Shown: positions 27,938-37,704, counted from the first letter of the stretch. The stretch: DNA of 64,000 nt from Viridibacillus sp050279675 (GCF_050279675.1 NZ_JBNNUK010000002.1:62001-126000); one strand, 5' to 3'. Notes: a model not told the origin generated them from the sequence alone. Program-made: numbers and translations.

Positions 27938-28672
27938 ATGCGCTTAGAAGGAAAAGTAGCCATTGTTACAGGTGGTGCGAATGGCATTGGTTATGCAACA
28001 GTAACACGATTTCTTGAAGAAGGTGCATCGGTAGTAATAGCAGATTATGCTAAAGTGGCTGGTGAAGAAGCAGCAAAAAAGCTTAATGCAGAAAGAGTAT
28101 TATTTATAGAAGTCGATGTTAGTAATCGAGAAAGTGTTAAGGCAATGGTTCAAAAAACGATAGATCAATTTGGGCGTATAGATATCTTAATAAATAATGC
28201 AGGTATCACAAGAGATGCGATGCTGACAAAAATGACTGAAACCGATTTTCAAGAAGTATTAAATGTAAATTTAAATGGTGTCTTTCATTGTACCCAAGAA
28301 GTAGCTATGCATATGGTAGCGAATCAGTATGGGAAAATTATTAATACGACTTCAGTTAGCGGTGTGTATGGCAATGTTGGACAAACAAATTATGCTGCTG
28401 CTAAAGCAGGTATTATCGGCATGACGAAATCTTGGGCAAAAGAACTTGGTCGTAAAGGTATAAATGTCAATGCTGTCGCACCTGGTTTTACATTAACGGA
28501 AATGGTAAAAAAAATGCCGGAAGAAATCATTGAAAAAATGACAGCAACCATACCATTGCAAAGGATGGGAAAGCCTGAAGATATTGCAAATGCATATCTA
28601 TTTCTAGCATCAGAAGAAGCATCTTATATTCATGGTCATGTACTTCATGTAGATGGAGCAATCATGATGTAA
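27938..28672 (+). CDS. SDR-family 3-oxoacyl reductase (FabG/PhaB-like)
   Basis: 244 residues: VTGGANGIGYAT, NNAGITRDAMLTKMTE, TTSVSGVYGNVGQTNYAAAKAG and C-terminal EEASYIHGHVLHVDGA. Resembles acetoacetyl-CoA/3-oxoacyl-ACP reductases. Last gene of the sigma-54 operon; RBS AGGGAG four bases after the ligase stop. Confidence 0.9.
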   Translation: MRLEGKVAIVTGGANGIGYATVTRFLEEGASVVIADYAKVAGEEAAKKLNAERVLFIEVDVSNRESVKAMVQKTIDQFGRIDILINNAGITRDAMLTKMTETDFQEVLNVNLNGVFHCTQEVAMHMVANQYGKIINTTSVSGVYGNVGQTNYAAAKAGIIGMTKSWAKELGRKGINVNAVAPGFTLTEMVKKMPEEIIEKMTATIPLQRMGKPEDIANAYLFLASEEASYIHGHVLHVDGAIMM

Positions 28673-28726
28673 GGGGGAATTGAGTAAACCAAATTATGAA
28701 TGAACTAAGAATGAAACACTTATATA

Positions 28727-28767
28727 GGCAGCTTACAATTGATTATTCAGAATGTAAGCTAGCCTTT
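28727..28767 (+). terminator. Terminator of the sigma-54 operon
   Basis: GGC-AGCTTACAATT / AATGTAAGCT-GCC stem followed by seven T. Confidence 0.88.
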
Positions 28768-28793
28768 TTTTGTCTATTAATATTCCCCTTAAT

Positions 28794-28828
28794 AAGGACC
28801 AGGAGCATAAAATCGCTCTTGGTCCTTT
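28794..28828 (+). terminator. Second hairpin, possibly bidirectional terminator
   Basis: AAGGACCAGGAGC pairs with GCTCTTGGTCCTT around an eight-base loop, followed by TTTAATT. The remaining bases to 29154 are AT-rich; I see no gene or conserved site there beyond the promoter region of the AraC-type gene. Confidence 0.65.
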
Positions 28829-29154
28829 AATTATCTATATAAATAATATAAGAATCTTTAACTTGATAACCATATACAACAATTAATTGATAAAATATAA
28901 ACCTCGCTAGTCTATATAAAAAATACAAAACCAGCCTCTAAGAGAAATAAAAATTTAAATAAAAAAGTAAAGAATCTATATGAAACTTTGCTGATAAAAT
29001 AATATTAACAGATCTAGTTCGTTAATAATTCATTATTCATTTGGCAATCACATCGGTTCAATTTAGCATTAAAAATAATAAGCAACCACAACTTATATCA
29101 AAACATCATTTTCGCTTTCAATTATAATAGATGCAGGAGTGGAGGTTGAACAAG

Positions 29155-30231
29155 ATGATGCAGGGGATGATAGACTGGATTGAGGAAAATTTATTTGATG
29201 ATTTTTCATTAAAGAACTTAGGTAAGGATATGGGTTATTCACCCTATTACTGTTCTTTTACGTTTCATCGAATGGCTGGGATTAGTATTAAAAGATATAG
29301 GGCACTAAGGAAGATATATTTGGCTGCAATTGAAATTGAAAAAACAGAACAAAAAACAATTGATATTGCATTCAAATATGGGTTTTCATCTCAGGCGGCT
29401 TTTTCAAGAGCTTTTAAAACTACTTTTGGTATCAGTCCAAATGCCTTTAGAAAAAATCCTTCACCACTACAGTCTTATGTGAAACTTAATATGAATAGCG
29501 CAAAGGAAGGTTTTATGATGGATATTTCACAGAAGTTAAAGATTGAAAATTTACAGAATAAAATGAATGAGCAATTTGATAAAGATATTTTAAATGTCTT
29601 AAATGGGCAGGTGATGTATGAAGAATTTTCTAAACATCAGTTAATGGGGAAAAGTGATTATGTTCCTTTTAATGAAGCCATGTGTTCAAATGATACATGT
29701 TTTACAATATTCAGTGATGAATTTAATAAGTTAAGAGCTTTAGGTCATGAAGTGTCTTTACAAGATTATGAGAATATCACCATTCACTCTTTAAAACCTC
29801 TATTGGTAAATCAATACAAATGCATCGTTTTATGGTTTGGTGAGGACATGTTCTGTCAGATGAATTTGCTAACAATGCTGGCATATTTGGATCAAGTGAA
29901 TTATAGAGGAAAAGTATTCTTCCATATGGTTAATGAATTGACTTACGATGTAGAAGAGATTGAAGTAATGCCGTCAGGTTACAAAGAAATATATCAAGAA
30001 GTATTGATCCAACATCAACTTCCAAAAGTTCAAGTATTGCCTGTCACATATCAAGGTATTAAACTATATTTGGATTATTTAAAAGAAGATAATGAAGTTA
30101 CAGCTTACATAAAAAAACATCTAGAAATGCCTCAGGGTGAATTACTGAAAAATTTGTTCCATCTGTTCCCTAATTATGGTCTAGGGGATGTGCAATATTT
30201 GAAAATAATAAAAAGAATAAAAGAAGAATAA
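29155..30231 (+). CDS. AraC-family regulator with large C-terminal domain
   Basis: 358 residues from ATG 29155 (GGAGG nine bases upstream; an ATG at 29131 has no SD). AraC/XylS DNA-binding domain is N-terminal (about 5-105): two helix-turn-helix units, with FSLKNLGKDMGYSPYYC and IDIAFKYGFSSQAAFSRAFK. The following 240 residues are not a cupin or GyrI-like effector domain that I recognise; segments such as VLWFGEDMFCQMNLL recall DUF1835-type proteins, a weak resemblance only. Stand-alone gene between two operons; target unknown. Confidence 0.85.
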   Translation: MMQGMIDWIEENLFDDFSLKNLGKDMGYSPYYCSFTFHRMAGISIKRYRALRKIYLAAIEIEKTEQKTIDIAFKYGFSSQAAFSRAFKTTFGISPNAFRKNPSPLQSYVKLNMNSAKEGFMMDISQKLKIENLQNKMNEQFDKDILNVLNGQVMYEEFSKHQLMGKSDYVPFNEAMCSNDTCFTIFSDEFNKLRALGHEVSLQDYENITIHSLKPLLVNQYKCIVLWFGEDMFCQMNLLTMLAYLDQVNYRGKVFFHMVNELTYDVEEIEVMPSGYKEIYQEVLIQHQLPKVQVLPVTYQGIKLYLDYLKEDNEVTAYIKKHLEMPQGELLKNLFHLFPNYGLGDVQYLKIIKRIKEE

Positions 30232-30372
30232 AGTTGATTTAATCCGAAAATAGGCTTGGTATTTAATGAAGTAGAGCCAAGCCTCTAATCACTTAGCTGT
30301 TTGATATTTTAATGAAAGTAAAAAAAAGAAAATCATAATTATTATCAGTGGATTCGTTTTTTAAAATATCAT

Positions 30373-30401
30373 TTGACATTTCAGAATTCAAAGCTTAATA
30401 T
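30373..30401 (+). promoter_or_regulatory. Sigma-A promoter of the trp operon
   Basis: TTGACA and TAATAT separated by 17 bp, about 70 bases before the T-box leader. Confidence 0.7.
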
Positions 30402-30469
30402 AAAACTTAACAATTTTGTTCGGGATAGGTAGCAGGTTTCGGGAGCGAGACCACCTTTAGAACAGTTGA

Positions 30470-30758
30470 GATTAGCATAGCAGAGAAATTGAAGAGTAAG
30501 AGTAGTAGTATAGGTGTGGTAGTGTAGAGAGTCAGTGGCGGGTGAAAACTGATCTATCTCCTATATGAATGGACTTATGAGAGCTATTAAGAACCGAAGT
30601 GACCCTACTTCTAATTATTAATAGACGTCTAACCTACGTTATGGGTAGTATCTTTTTGATACGCTAAGTGGGAGCATTTTAAATGCTTCAACTTGAGGTG
30701 GCAACGCGGTGAATATCGTCCTCTTGAAAGGAATTTTCCTTTTGAGAGGACTTTTTTT
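30470..30758 (+). promoter_or_regulatory. T-box leader (tRNA-Trp) of the trp operon
   Basis: T-box sequence GAGGTGGCAACGCGG is at about 30695-30709, preceded by a long stem I region. A TGG codon in GAATGGACT (near 30567) is the likely specifier for tRNA-Trp. The bulge TGGC would pair with a tRNA 3' end GCCA, agreeing with the G discriminator base of bacterial tRNA-Trp. A terminator with T-run ends the leader. Uncharged tRNA-Trp should allow readthrough into trpE. Confidence 0.93.
30718..30758 (+). terminator. T-box terminator
   Basis: GTCCTCTTGAAAGGAA pairs with TTCCTTTTGAGAGGAC, followed by seven T, about 40 bases before trpE. Confidence 0.9.
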
Positions 30759-30800
30759 ATGCAATTTTCATAAAGAGTTGAGCAGAGGAGAGGATAAGTT

Positions 30801-32174
30801 ATGAGCAGAGAGAAATTAAGTTATAGAACGACAGTGAAGAAATTGGCAGGCGATACATTAACACCCATATTAATATTCAATAGGTTAAAAGGACAACGAA
30901 AATTTTTGTTGGAAAACTCAGCAAAATCCGAAGAATCAGGACGCTATTCGTTTATTGGGGAGAACCCTCTAAAATCTTATAGTGGTAGCGGGCAAAAGTT
31001 AATTGAAAAACAATTCACAACAGGTAAAAGCTACGAGTATACTGGTGAATTATTGACTCAATTAAAACGATTAATGCCTAGAATTACAGAACAATCTGTC
31101 TTTCCTTTTACTGGTGGGGCTGTTGGTTATATTGGGTACGGTGCAGCAAAGATGGATTCTATATTAGATGACGAGTTGGATCTACCAGATGTGAATTTTC
31201 AAATCTATGAAACAATTATCATTTTTGATCATTTTGAAGATATCGTTACCATTATGCATACTGCTGTCAATCCAGAACAAGAGAAACCAGATTTAGAAGC
31301 TATTGCAGCGGAAATTTCGACTGGCAATGAAATGATTGATGAAGACTACTATTTAAGTGAATTTAAAAGCAATGTAACAAGAGAAGAATTTGAAAAGCAA
31401 GTTAATCAAGCTTTACATCATATACAAAACGGTGAAGTCGAGAAAGTGGTACTTTCACGTCAACTAGCTGCCGATTTAACTGGAAATCCATTTTTAATTT
31501 ACCGAAAATTGCGTAAACAGAACCCATCACCTTATATGTACTATATAGAATTTGATCAACATATTTTAATCGGGGCCTCACGGGAAAATGTAGTTAGTGT
31601 TACCGATTACATAGTGAAGGTAAATCCAATTGCAGGAACTATTGGTCTCGGTCAAACAATAGATGAAGATGAGCATCAAGTAAGAAAGTTATTAAATGAT
31701 CCGAAAGAAATTGCAGATCATAATATGTTGCTTGACGAGGCTAGACAGGAATTAATTCAAATATGTGCACCTGCTACAGTACGTGTGAAAAACTACTTGG
31801 AAAGTATTCGATTTAAACACGTCATGCACCTTATGTCAAATGTCGAAGGCAAATTATCACCAGTACTTCATGCTCTAGATGCCCTTTCAGCAACATTCCC
31901 AACAGGAACGGTGACGGGGAAACCAAAGCACTTGGCAATGGCTATTATTGATGAAATTGAGACAACGCATCGAAGCACATATGGTGGAGCCATTGGTTAT
32001 ATCGGTTTTAACGGAAATATAGATTTTGCTATTACGATTCAATCTATGCTTGTGAAAAATAATAAAGCGTATATTCAAGCAGGAGCAGGAATTGTTAAAG
32101 ATTCAATTCCTTCTAATGAGTTTGACGAGACGGAAGCAAAGGCAAAGTCATTAATCTCTTTCCAAGGTGAATGA
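30801..32174 (+). CDS. trpE: Anthranilate synthase component I TrpE
   Basis: 457 residues. Chorismate-binding domain C-terminal, with FPTGTVTGKPK, RSTYGGAIGYIGFNG and QAGAGIVKDSIP. Converts chorismate to anthranilate with ammonia from a separate glutaminase. N-terminal LLENSAKSEESGRYSFIG is the Trp feedback region type. RBS GAGGAGAGG. No trpG follows, so the amidotransferase must come from elsewhere (PabA in Bacillus subtilis). Confidence 0.96.
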   Translation: MSREKLSYRTTVKKLAGDTLTPILIFNRLKGQRKFLLENSAKSEESGRYSFIGENPLKSYSGSGQKLIEKQFTTGKSYEYTGELLTQLKRLMPRITEQSVFPFTGGAVGYIGYGAAKMDSILDDELDLPDVNFQIYETIIIFDHFEDIVTIMHTAVNPEQEKPDLEAIAAEISTGNEMIDEDYYLSEFKSNVTREEFEKQVNQALHHIQNGEVEKVVLSRQLAADLTGNPFLIYRKLRKQNPSPYMYYIEFDQHILIGASRENVVSVTDYIVKVNPIAGTIGLGQTIDEDEHQVRKLLNDPKEIADHNMLLDEARQELIQICAPATVRVKNYLESIRFKHVMHLMSNVEGKLSPVLHALDALSATFPTGTVTGKPKHLAMAIIDEIETTHRSTYGGAIGYIGFNGNIDFAITIQSMLVKNNKAYIQAGAGIVKDSIPSNEFDETEAKAKSLISFQGE

Positions 32175-32196
32175 ACTTACATGAGGAGTGTGCATG

Positions 32197-33228
32197 ATGA
32201 AACAATTTATAAAAATGGTAGAGAACAATCAACATTTATTATTTGATGAAATGCTTCAAGCATCAACGCTAATGTTTCAAGATGAAACAGCTTTGCATGA
32301 TATTCAGGCATTTTTAATCGCTTTAGCGAAAAAAGGGGAGACTGCTCATGAGGTGGCAGCACTTGCGACCATTATGAAATCTTTTGCGTTAGAGGTACCT
32401 GCTCCGACTGCAAGATATATGGATAATTGCGGTACGGGTGGAGATGGTGTGAATAGTTTCAATATAAGTACAACTGCAGCATTTGTGATGGCTGGTGCAG
32501 GAGTGATAATTGCAAAACATGGTAATCGAAAAATCTCTAGTGCTGCAGGAAGCTCTGACGTACTTGAAGCACTAGGTATTCATACTGATCTAACGATTGA
32601 TGATACAGTTGAACTTTTAAATACACATGGAATAGCTTTTCTATATGCACCAAATGTCCATCCTAAATTAAAAAGAATTGGTCAAGTGAGACGCCAAATC
32701 GGTAAACCAACGATTTTCAACTTAGTAGGACCATTAACAAATCCAGTCACTTTAGATACGCAGTTTACAGGAATTAATAGACCTGAATTCACAATGGAAT
32801 ATGCAGCTGTTATGAAGATGCTTGGTCGAGATCGAGGAATTGTCGTTTGTGGAGCTGGAGGTATGGATGAAGCATCGCTCGCTGGTCAAAATGATTTTGT
32901 TTTAGTAGATCATGAAGATTTAATACCATTCTCATTAACACCTGAAGATGTTGGTTTAAAATCTGCACCCCTTGAAGCAATTCGTGGAGGTAATGCAGAT
33001 GAAAATGCCATCATTATGCGCAAATTACTTGGTGGTGAAAGAGATGCATATTTTGATACGGTTGTTTTCAATGCAGCTATTGGTTTATTTGCATACGGAT
33101 TAGTAGATCGCATTAAGGTCGGAATCGATCTAGCAATTGCCACGATTTTATCAGGTAAAGCTTTAGAAAAGTTAGATGCTGTAGTGGCATATAGTGAAGC
33201 TCGTAAAAAACAGGAGGCTATAAAATGA
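32197..33228 (+). CDS. trpD: Anthranilate phosphoribosyltransferase TrpD
   Basis: 343 residues from ATG 32197 (GAGGAG eight bases upstream; GTG 32188 and ATG 32194 are in-frame alternatives). PRPP-binding DNCGTGGDGVNSFNIST, KHGNRKISSAAGSSDVLEALG (split across the active site) and VRRQIGKPTIFNLVGPLTNP. Overlaps trpC by four bases. Confidence 0.96.
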   Translation: MKQFIKMVENNQHLLFDEMLQASTLMFQDETALHDIQAFLIALAKKGETAHEVAALATIMKSFALEVPAPTARYMDNCGTGGDGVNSFNISTTAAFVMAGAGVIIAKHGNRKISSAAGSSDVLEALGIHTDLTIDDTVELLNTHGIAFLYAPNVHPKLKRIGQVRRQIGKPTIFNLVGPLTNPVTLDTQFTGINRPEFTMEYAAVMKMLGRDRGIVVCGAGGMDEASLAGQNDFVLVDHEDLIPFSLTPEDVGLKSAPLEAIRGGNADENAIIMRKLLGGERDAYFDTVVFNAAIGLFAYGLVDRIKVGIDLAIATILSGKALEKLDAVVAYSEARKKQEAIK

Positions 33229-34013
33229 CGATTTTAGATCGGATTTTAAAAGAAAAAGAAAATGAAGTCCTTAAATTACTACAAAGCCCTCCAGAAAAAA
33301 TTAAAGGGTCAACTAAAAGACCATCTCTATTCGACGCACTTTATCAAAAAAAACGACTACAAATCATTGCTGAGATGAAACGCGCCTCTCCTTCTAAAGG
33401 GTTAATAAATGAAGGTGCCAATCCAGTAGAGCAAGCTAGTATTTATGAGCAATCTGGAGCAGCTTGTATATCAGTTTTAACTGACTCTCCTTTTTTTAAA
33501 GGCTCATTCGAAGATTTGAAAGCAGTATCTAAAGCCGTTGGAATACCGCTTCTATGTAAAGATTTTATCATTCATGAAGTACAAATTGATCAGGCAAAAG
33601 CTTCAGGTGCTTCTGTCATCTTGTTAATCGTGGCGGCATTACAACAAGAGAGATTACAAACACTATATGAATATGCAAAAAGAGCTAAATTAGAAATACT
33701 GGTTGAAGTACATAATACAAATGAACTTCAACAAGCTCTTAAGTTAGATGCAAGATTGATAGGTGTCAATAATCGTAATTTAAAAACATTTGAAGTTGAT
33801 TTAGCGCGTACTGCTGAGATTGCAGACAGTTTCCCTTTCCATGAAAAACGAGTATTAATAAGTGAAAGCGGTATACAATCATCAAAGGATGCAGAAATTG
33901 TAGCAAATCATGGTGCGAGTGCCATTTTAGTCGGAGAAACATTAATGCGAAGTGGCGAGGTTGCACAAACTTTAGAAGCTTTCAAAGTGGAGAAAGGTGT
34001 GGAAATACAATGA
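33225..34013 (+). CDS. trpC: Indole-3-glycerol phosphate synthase TrpC
   Basis: 262 residues, TIM barrel: IAEMKRASPSKG, LLCKDFIIHEVQI, LVEVHNTNEL, IGVNNRNLKTFEVD and ISESGIQSSKDA. Closes the pyrrole ring with loss of CO2. Overlaps trpF by four bases. Confidence 0.96.
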   Translation: MTILDRILKEKENEVLKLLQSPPEKIKGSTKRPSLFDALYQKKRLQIIAEMKRASPSKGLINEGANPVEQASIYEQSGAACISVLTDSPFFKGSFEDLKAVSKAVGIPLLCKDFIIHEVQIDQAKASGASVILLIVAALQQERLQTLYEYAKRAKLEILVEVHNTNELQQALKLDARLIGVNNRNLKTFEVDLARTAEIADSFPFHEKRVLISESGIQSSKDAEIVANHGASAILVGETLMRSGEVAQTLEAFKVEKGVEIQ

Positions 34014-34627
34014 CAAAAGTAAAAATTTGTGGTTTACAAGAACCCGAACATGTTAAAACTGCAGTTTCAGCAGGAGCTGATGCCATTGGCTTTGTATTTG
34101 CACCGAGTAAACGCCAAATTTCAATTGACAAAGCTAAAGAGCTTGCTAAGTTCGTGCCTGAAGGTGTACTTAAAATTGGCGTTTTTGTTGATCCAACAAT
34201 TGAAGAGTTAGAGCAAATTGTAGATACGGTACCACTTGACTATGTGCAGTTTCATGGACATGAAACACCTGAATATATTGAGACATTTCAATTTCCTTCT
34301 ATTAAAGCATTAGCAGTAAAAAAGGTTGGAGATGTAGAAACTGGCTCTAAATATAAGACAGATTATTTATTATTCGATGCCCCTGGAACTGATTTCCAAG
34401 GGGGAAGTGGTATATCATTCGATTGGCAACTACTACAAGGACATGACATTTCAGAAAGTCGACTCATATTAGCAGGCGGTCTAACTCCTGCAAATGTAGG
34501 GGAAGCAATTAATCGTGTTAAACCATATATGGTAGATGTCTCTAGCGGTGTAGAAGTAGATGGACGTAAAAGTAATGAGTTAATAAAAGCATTTATTCAA
34601 GCAGCAAAAGGTGAGGAGAGATCTTAA
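34010..34627 (+). CDS. trpF: Phosphoribosylanthranilate isomerase TrpF
   Basis: 205 residues; KICGLQEPEHV (catalytic Cys), ADAIGFVFAPSKRQI, VQFHGHE, LILAGGLTPANV and VDVSSGVEVDGRK. Separate gene rather than a TrpCF fusion. The stop and trpB start overlap as TAATG. Confidence 0.96.
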   Translation: MTKVKICGLQEPEHVKTAVSAGADAIGFVFAPSKRQISIDKAKELAKFVPEGVLKIGVFVDPTIEELEQIVDTVPLDYVQFHGHETPEYIETFQFPSIKALAVKKVGDVETGSKYKTDYLLFDAPGTDFQGGSGISFDWQLLQGHDISESRLILAGGLTPANVGEAINRVKPYMVDVSSGVEVDGRKSNELIKAFIQAAKGEERS

Positions 34628-35835
34628 TGGTAAAAACAATCGGGCAAGAGCAAGCAGGACGTTATGGTAAATTCGGTGGTCAATACGTACCCGAAACATT
34701 GATGACTGCATTAATAGAATTAGAAGATGCCTATAAGGAAGCTCAACAAGATCCTGCATTTTATGAAGAATTAAATTACTATTTAAAAGATTATGTAGGG
34801 CGTGAGAATCCACTTTATTATGCTGAGCGCTTAACTAAGAAACTTGGCGGTGCGAAAATCTATCTAAAACGTGAAGACCTTAACCATACTGGTGCTCATA
34901 AAATTAATAATGCATTAGGTCAAGCACTACTTGCTATGCGTATGGGAAAAAAGAAAATTGTTGCAGAAACAGGTGCCGGCCAACACGGTGTAGCTACTGC
35001 CACTGTTTGTGCCCTGTTTGACTTAGAGTGTATCATTTTTATGGGAAAAGAAGATGTCAGACGACAAGCGTTAAACGTTTTCCGAATGGAATTACTTGGT
35101 GCAAAAGTAGTTTCAGTCGACCAAGGAGCTGGTACTTTAAAAGATGCGGTGAATGAAGCTCTTCGTTACTGGGTCGCAAATGTAGATGATACCCATTATA
35201 TTTTAGGTTCGGCTCTCGGACCACATCCATTCCCGCAAATCGTACGTGATTTTCAACGTGTCATTGGACTTGAAACACGAAAACAAATTGTTGAAAGTGA
35301 AGGTAGATTACCAGATGCTATCGTAGCATGTATTGGTGGGGGTAGTAATGCAATCGGTATGTTCCATCCATTTGTCGATGATAAAGATGTTAAGCTTTAT
35401 GGCGTAGAGGCGGCAGGAAGTGGACTCGAAACAGGTTTACATGCAGCGGCTATTGCAGATCAAAAAGAAGGCGTATTGCACGGAGCGTATATGTATGTTT
35501 TGCAAGATGACAATGGCTTTGTTCAAGAAGCGCATTCTATATCTGCCGGCTTAGACTATCCAGCTGTTGGACCGGAACATTGCTATTTACATGATATCGG
35601 TAGAGTGAAGTACGAATCTGTGACAGATCAAGAAGCATTAGATGGTTTGCAATTATTATCCCGAACTGAAGGAATAATACCAGCACTTGAAAGTTCACAT
35701 GCTATTTTCTATGCAGCCAATTTAGCGAAAGAAATGAAAAAAGACGAGATTTTAGTAATCTGCTTATCAGGTCGTGGAGATAAAGACGTACAAACTGTTC
35801 GAGATGCATTAGGAGGAATTAATAATGGCAATTAA
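34627..35835 (+). CDS. trpB: Tryptophan synthase beta chain TrpB
   Basis: 402 residues. PLP lysine in HTGAHKINNALGQ, ETGAGQHGVATA, CIGGGSNAIGMFHPF and GLDYPAVGPEH. The canonical TrpB1 type that partners TrpA. RBS GAGGAGAG at the trpF end; overlaps trpA by 11 bases. Confidence 0.97.
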   Translation: MVKTIGQEQAGRYGKFGGQYVPETLMTALIELEDAYKEAQQDPAFYEELNYYLKDYVGRENPLYYAERLTKKLGGAKIYLKREDLNHTGAHKINNALGQALLAMRMGKKKIVAETGAGQHGVATATVCALFDLECIIFMGKEDVRRQALNVFRMELLGAKVVSVDQGAGTLKDAVNEALRYWVANVDDTHYILGSALGPHPFPQIVRDFQRVIGLETRKQIVESEGRLPDAIVACIGGGSNAIGMFHPFVDDKDVKLYGVEAAGSGLETGLHAAAIADQKEGVLHGAYMYVLQDDNGFVQEAHSISAGLDYPAVGPEHCYLHDIGRVKYESVTDQEALDGLQLLSRTEGIIPALESSHAIFYAANLAKEMKKDEILVICLSGRGDKDVQTVRDALGGINNGN

Positions 35836-36601
35836 AACCTTACAAAAAGTGATGAAAGCGAAAGTAGCACAAGGCGAAAAAGCGTTTGTTGCTTACATTA
35901 TGGCAGGGGACGGAGGACTAGATTCCCTTCGCGAACAGATATTGTTTTTACAAGATAGTGGTGTAACTGCTATAGAGCTGGGTATTCCATTTACAGATCC
36001 TGTTGCAGATGGACCAGTCATCCAAGAAGCAGGCCATCGTGCACTAGAAGCAGGTGCTAACCTACGTAATATATTAAAAACTATTAATAAATTTAAAGAT
36101 GAAATTCACACTCCACTCGTAGTAATGACTTATTTGAACCCAATCATTGCATATGGTATTGAAGATTTCACCGATGCTTGTGAACAAAGTGGAGTGAGTG
36201 GTCTAATTATTCCTGATTTACCGTTAGAAGAATCTACTATCATCACAAGTGAATTACAAGGTACAGATATTGCACTTATTCAACTCGTATCATTAACAAG
36301 TCCACAACAACGTATTGAAAAAATTGCTAAAGCTGCAGAAGGATTTATTTATGCTGTTACTGTTAATGGTACAACCGGTGTGAGACAAGAATTTACAGAG
36401 CAACTTGAACAACATTTAGCTAATTTGAAAAAAGTAAGTCATGTACCGGTACTTGCTGGGTTTGGTATTTCAAATGCACAGCAAGTGAAGGAAATCGGTG
36501 CCATGGCAGATGGTGTCATTGTAGGTAGTGCCATTGTTAAAGCTTTCCATGATGATAATAAGGAACAAATTACAGAGTTGTTAAATAAACAAACTGTGTA
36601 A
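35825..36601 (+). CDS. trpA: Tryptophan synthase alpha chain TrpA
   Basis: 258 residues, TIM barrel with IELGIPFTDPVADGPVIQ (catalytic Asp), PDLPLEES and the loop TGVRQEF; ends GVIVGSAIVKA. RBS GGAGG within trpB. Last gene of trpEDCFBA, followed by a strong terminator. Confidence 0.97.
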   Translation: MAIKTLQKVMKAKVAQGEKAFVAYIMAGDGGLDSLREQILFLQDSGVTAIELGIPFTDPVADGPVIQEAGHRALEAGANLRNILKTINKFKDEIHTPLVVMTYLNPIIAYGIEDFTDACEQSGVSGLIIPDLPLEESTIITSELQGTDIALIQLVSLTSPQQRIEKIAKAAEGFIYAVTVNGTTGVRQEFTEQLEQHLANLKKVSHVPVLAGFGISNAQQVKEIGAMADGVIVGSAIVKAFHDDNKEQITELLNKQTV

Positions 36602-36607
36602 AATGCA

Positions 36608-36647
36608 AACCCCCATACATATTAGAGGTATGTATGGGGGTTTTTTG
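36608..36647 (+). terminator. Terminator of the trp operon
   Basis: Perfect 14-bp stem AACCCCCATACATA / TATGTATGGGGGTT with seven-base loop and T-run. Confidence 0.95.
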
Positions 36648-36715
36648 TATTCGAGAAGAACAAATTTGTTTCAGTACATTAGTTAATTAAAAAAAGCTAT
36701 AAACCTAAACTGATA

Positions 36716-37534
36716 CTATTCCTGCATTTTCAATACTTTTCTGTTATTGAGCGGTTGAACAGGTCTGTTGTTATTTGAGAAAATAGCTTTAAATGCATTA
36801 ATTTGTTCTTTCGACATTTCAATGGGTTGCTCCATAATTGACCATTTAACACCTTCAGAACAAGGTGGCGTAGTTAAAGAACCACTGTATCGATATACTT
36901 TCTTATCAGTAGGTAATAATTTAGCAAGGTTTATAGTATTGGTTAAAGGAATGTCTGCTTCTGTAATATTAGTTGGTAGTTTTGACCAAATATCTCTTAG
37001 TAATTTATTTTCATTACCAGCATTGATGAGTATTCCGAGAACCGCTTTCTCTCCTTTGCTATTTTCATGAACAAGATGTGCCTCCATAGCATAATGTTGG
37101 CCATTAATTTGGTGCTCGCTCGGTGTATGGAAGTGCATTCTTAAAAATGTGTATTTATCACCATCTATTTCTATTGAGTTTTTTCCGGAATCATCAGTAG
37201 CTTGTATAGTGTGTCCGTTATTCATCAGCTTAAAAAGTGTAGGCTGATAGTTTATTTTGATATCTCCTAAATTTTTGTCCAATAATACATCTTCAAGGTC
37301 AATGTTAATTGGAGATTGTGCTGTACCTTTACCGCACATTGCAAATGAGGGATCTAAACTTGCCCATTTATTTGGAGCAGTATCTCCTTCATAAGACCAC
37401 TCTATAGGTTTCGCTGTTGTTGCAACTTTTTCTTCTTCTAGCTTTTTTTCTGGCGCATAGGTTAGGGAACCATAAACGGCTACCGAGATACAGGCAGATG
37501 CTACAAATATACCGATAAATTTCTTGATTTCCAT
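36716..37534 (-). CDS. Alpha-type carbonic anhydrase, exported
   Basis: 272 residues. N-terminal signal or anchor helix (about 5-26), then an alpha-carbonic anhydrase: WSYEG, CGKGTAQSPINI (residues 67-77), zinc ligands His134, His136 and His153 in LRMHFHTPSEH and AMEAHLVH, and SGSLTTPPCSEGV. Cys67 and the Cys of TPPCSEG are the usual disulfide pair. Hydrates CO2 outside the membrane. ATG with RBS AAGGAG; the first Met of the longer reading is a TTG. Alpha-class enzymes are less frequent in Bacillales than beta or gamma classes. Confidence 0.93.
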   Translation of the reverse strand: MEIKKFIGIFVASACISVAVYGSLTYAPEKKLEEEKVATTAKPIEWSYEGDTAPNKWASLDPSFAMCGKGTAQSPINIDLEDVLLDKNLGDIKINYQPTLFKLMNNGHTIQATDDSGKNSIEIDGDKYTFLRMHFHTPSEHQINGQHYAMEAHLVHENSKGEKAVLGILINAGNENKLLRDIWSKLPTNITEADIPLTNTINLAKLLPTDKKVYRYSGSLTTPPCSEGVKWSIMEQPIEMSKEQINAFKAIFSNNNRPVQPLNNRKVLKMQE

Positions 37535-37704
37535 CAAACTTCACTCCTTTTTGCAGAAGCTAATGTCTTTTACTAAGTTGCTTCTTACAAATAAGGTAAC
37601 CAAAAATTGCAGTTATTAGTTAAATGATTGTTAAAAAAGTGAAAATAATTTTTAAACGTCATTCAAATAAATAAAACATGTTACCAACTGTTCAGATTTT
37701 CATT

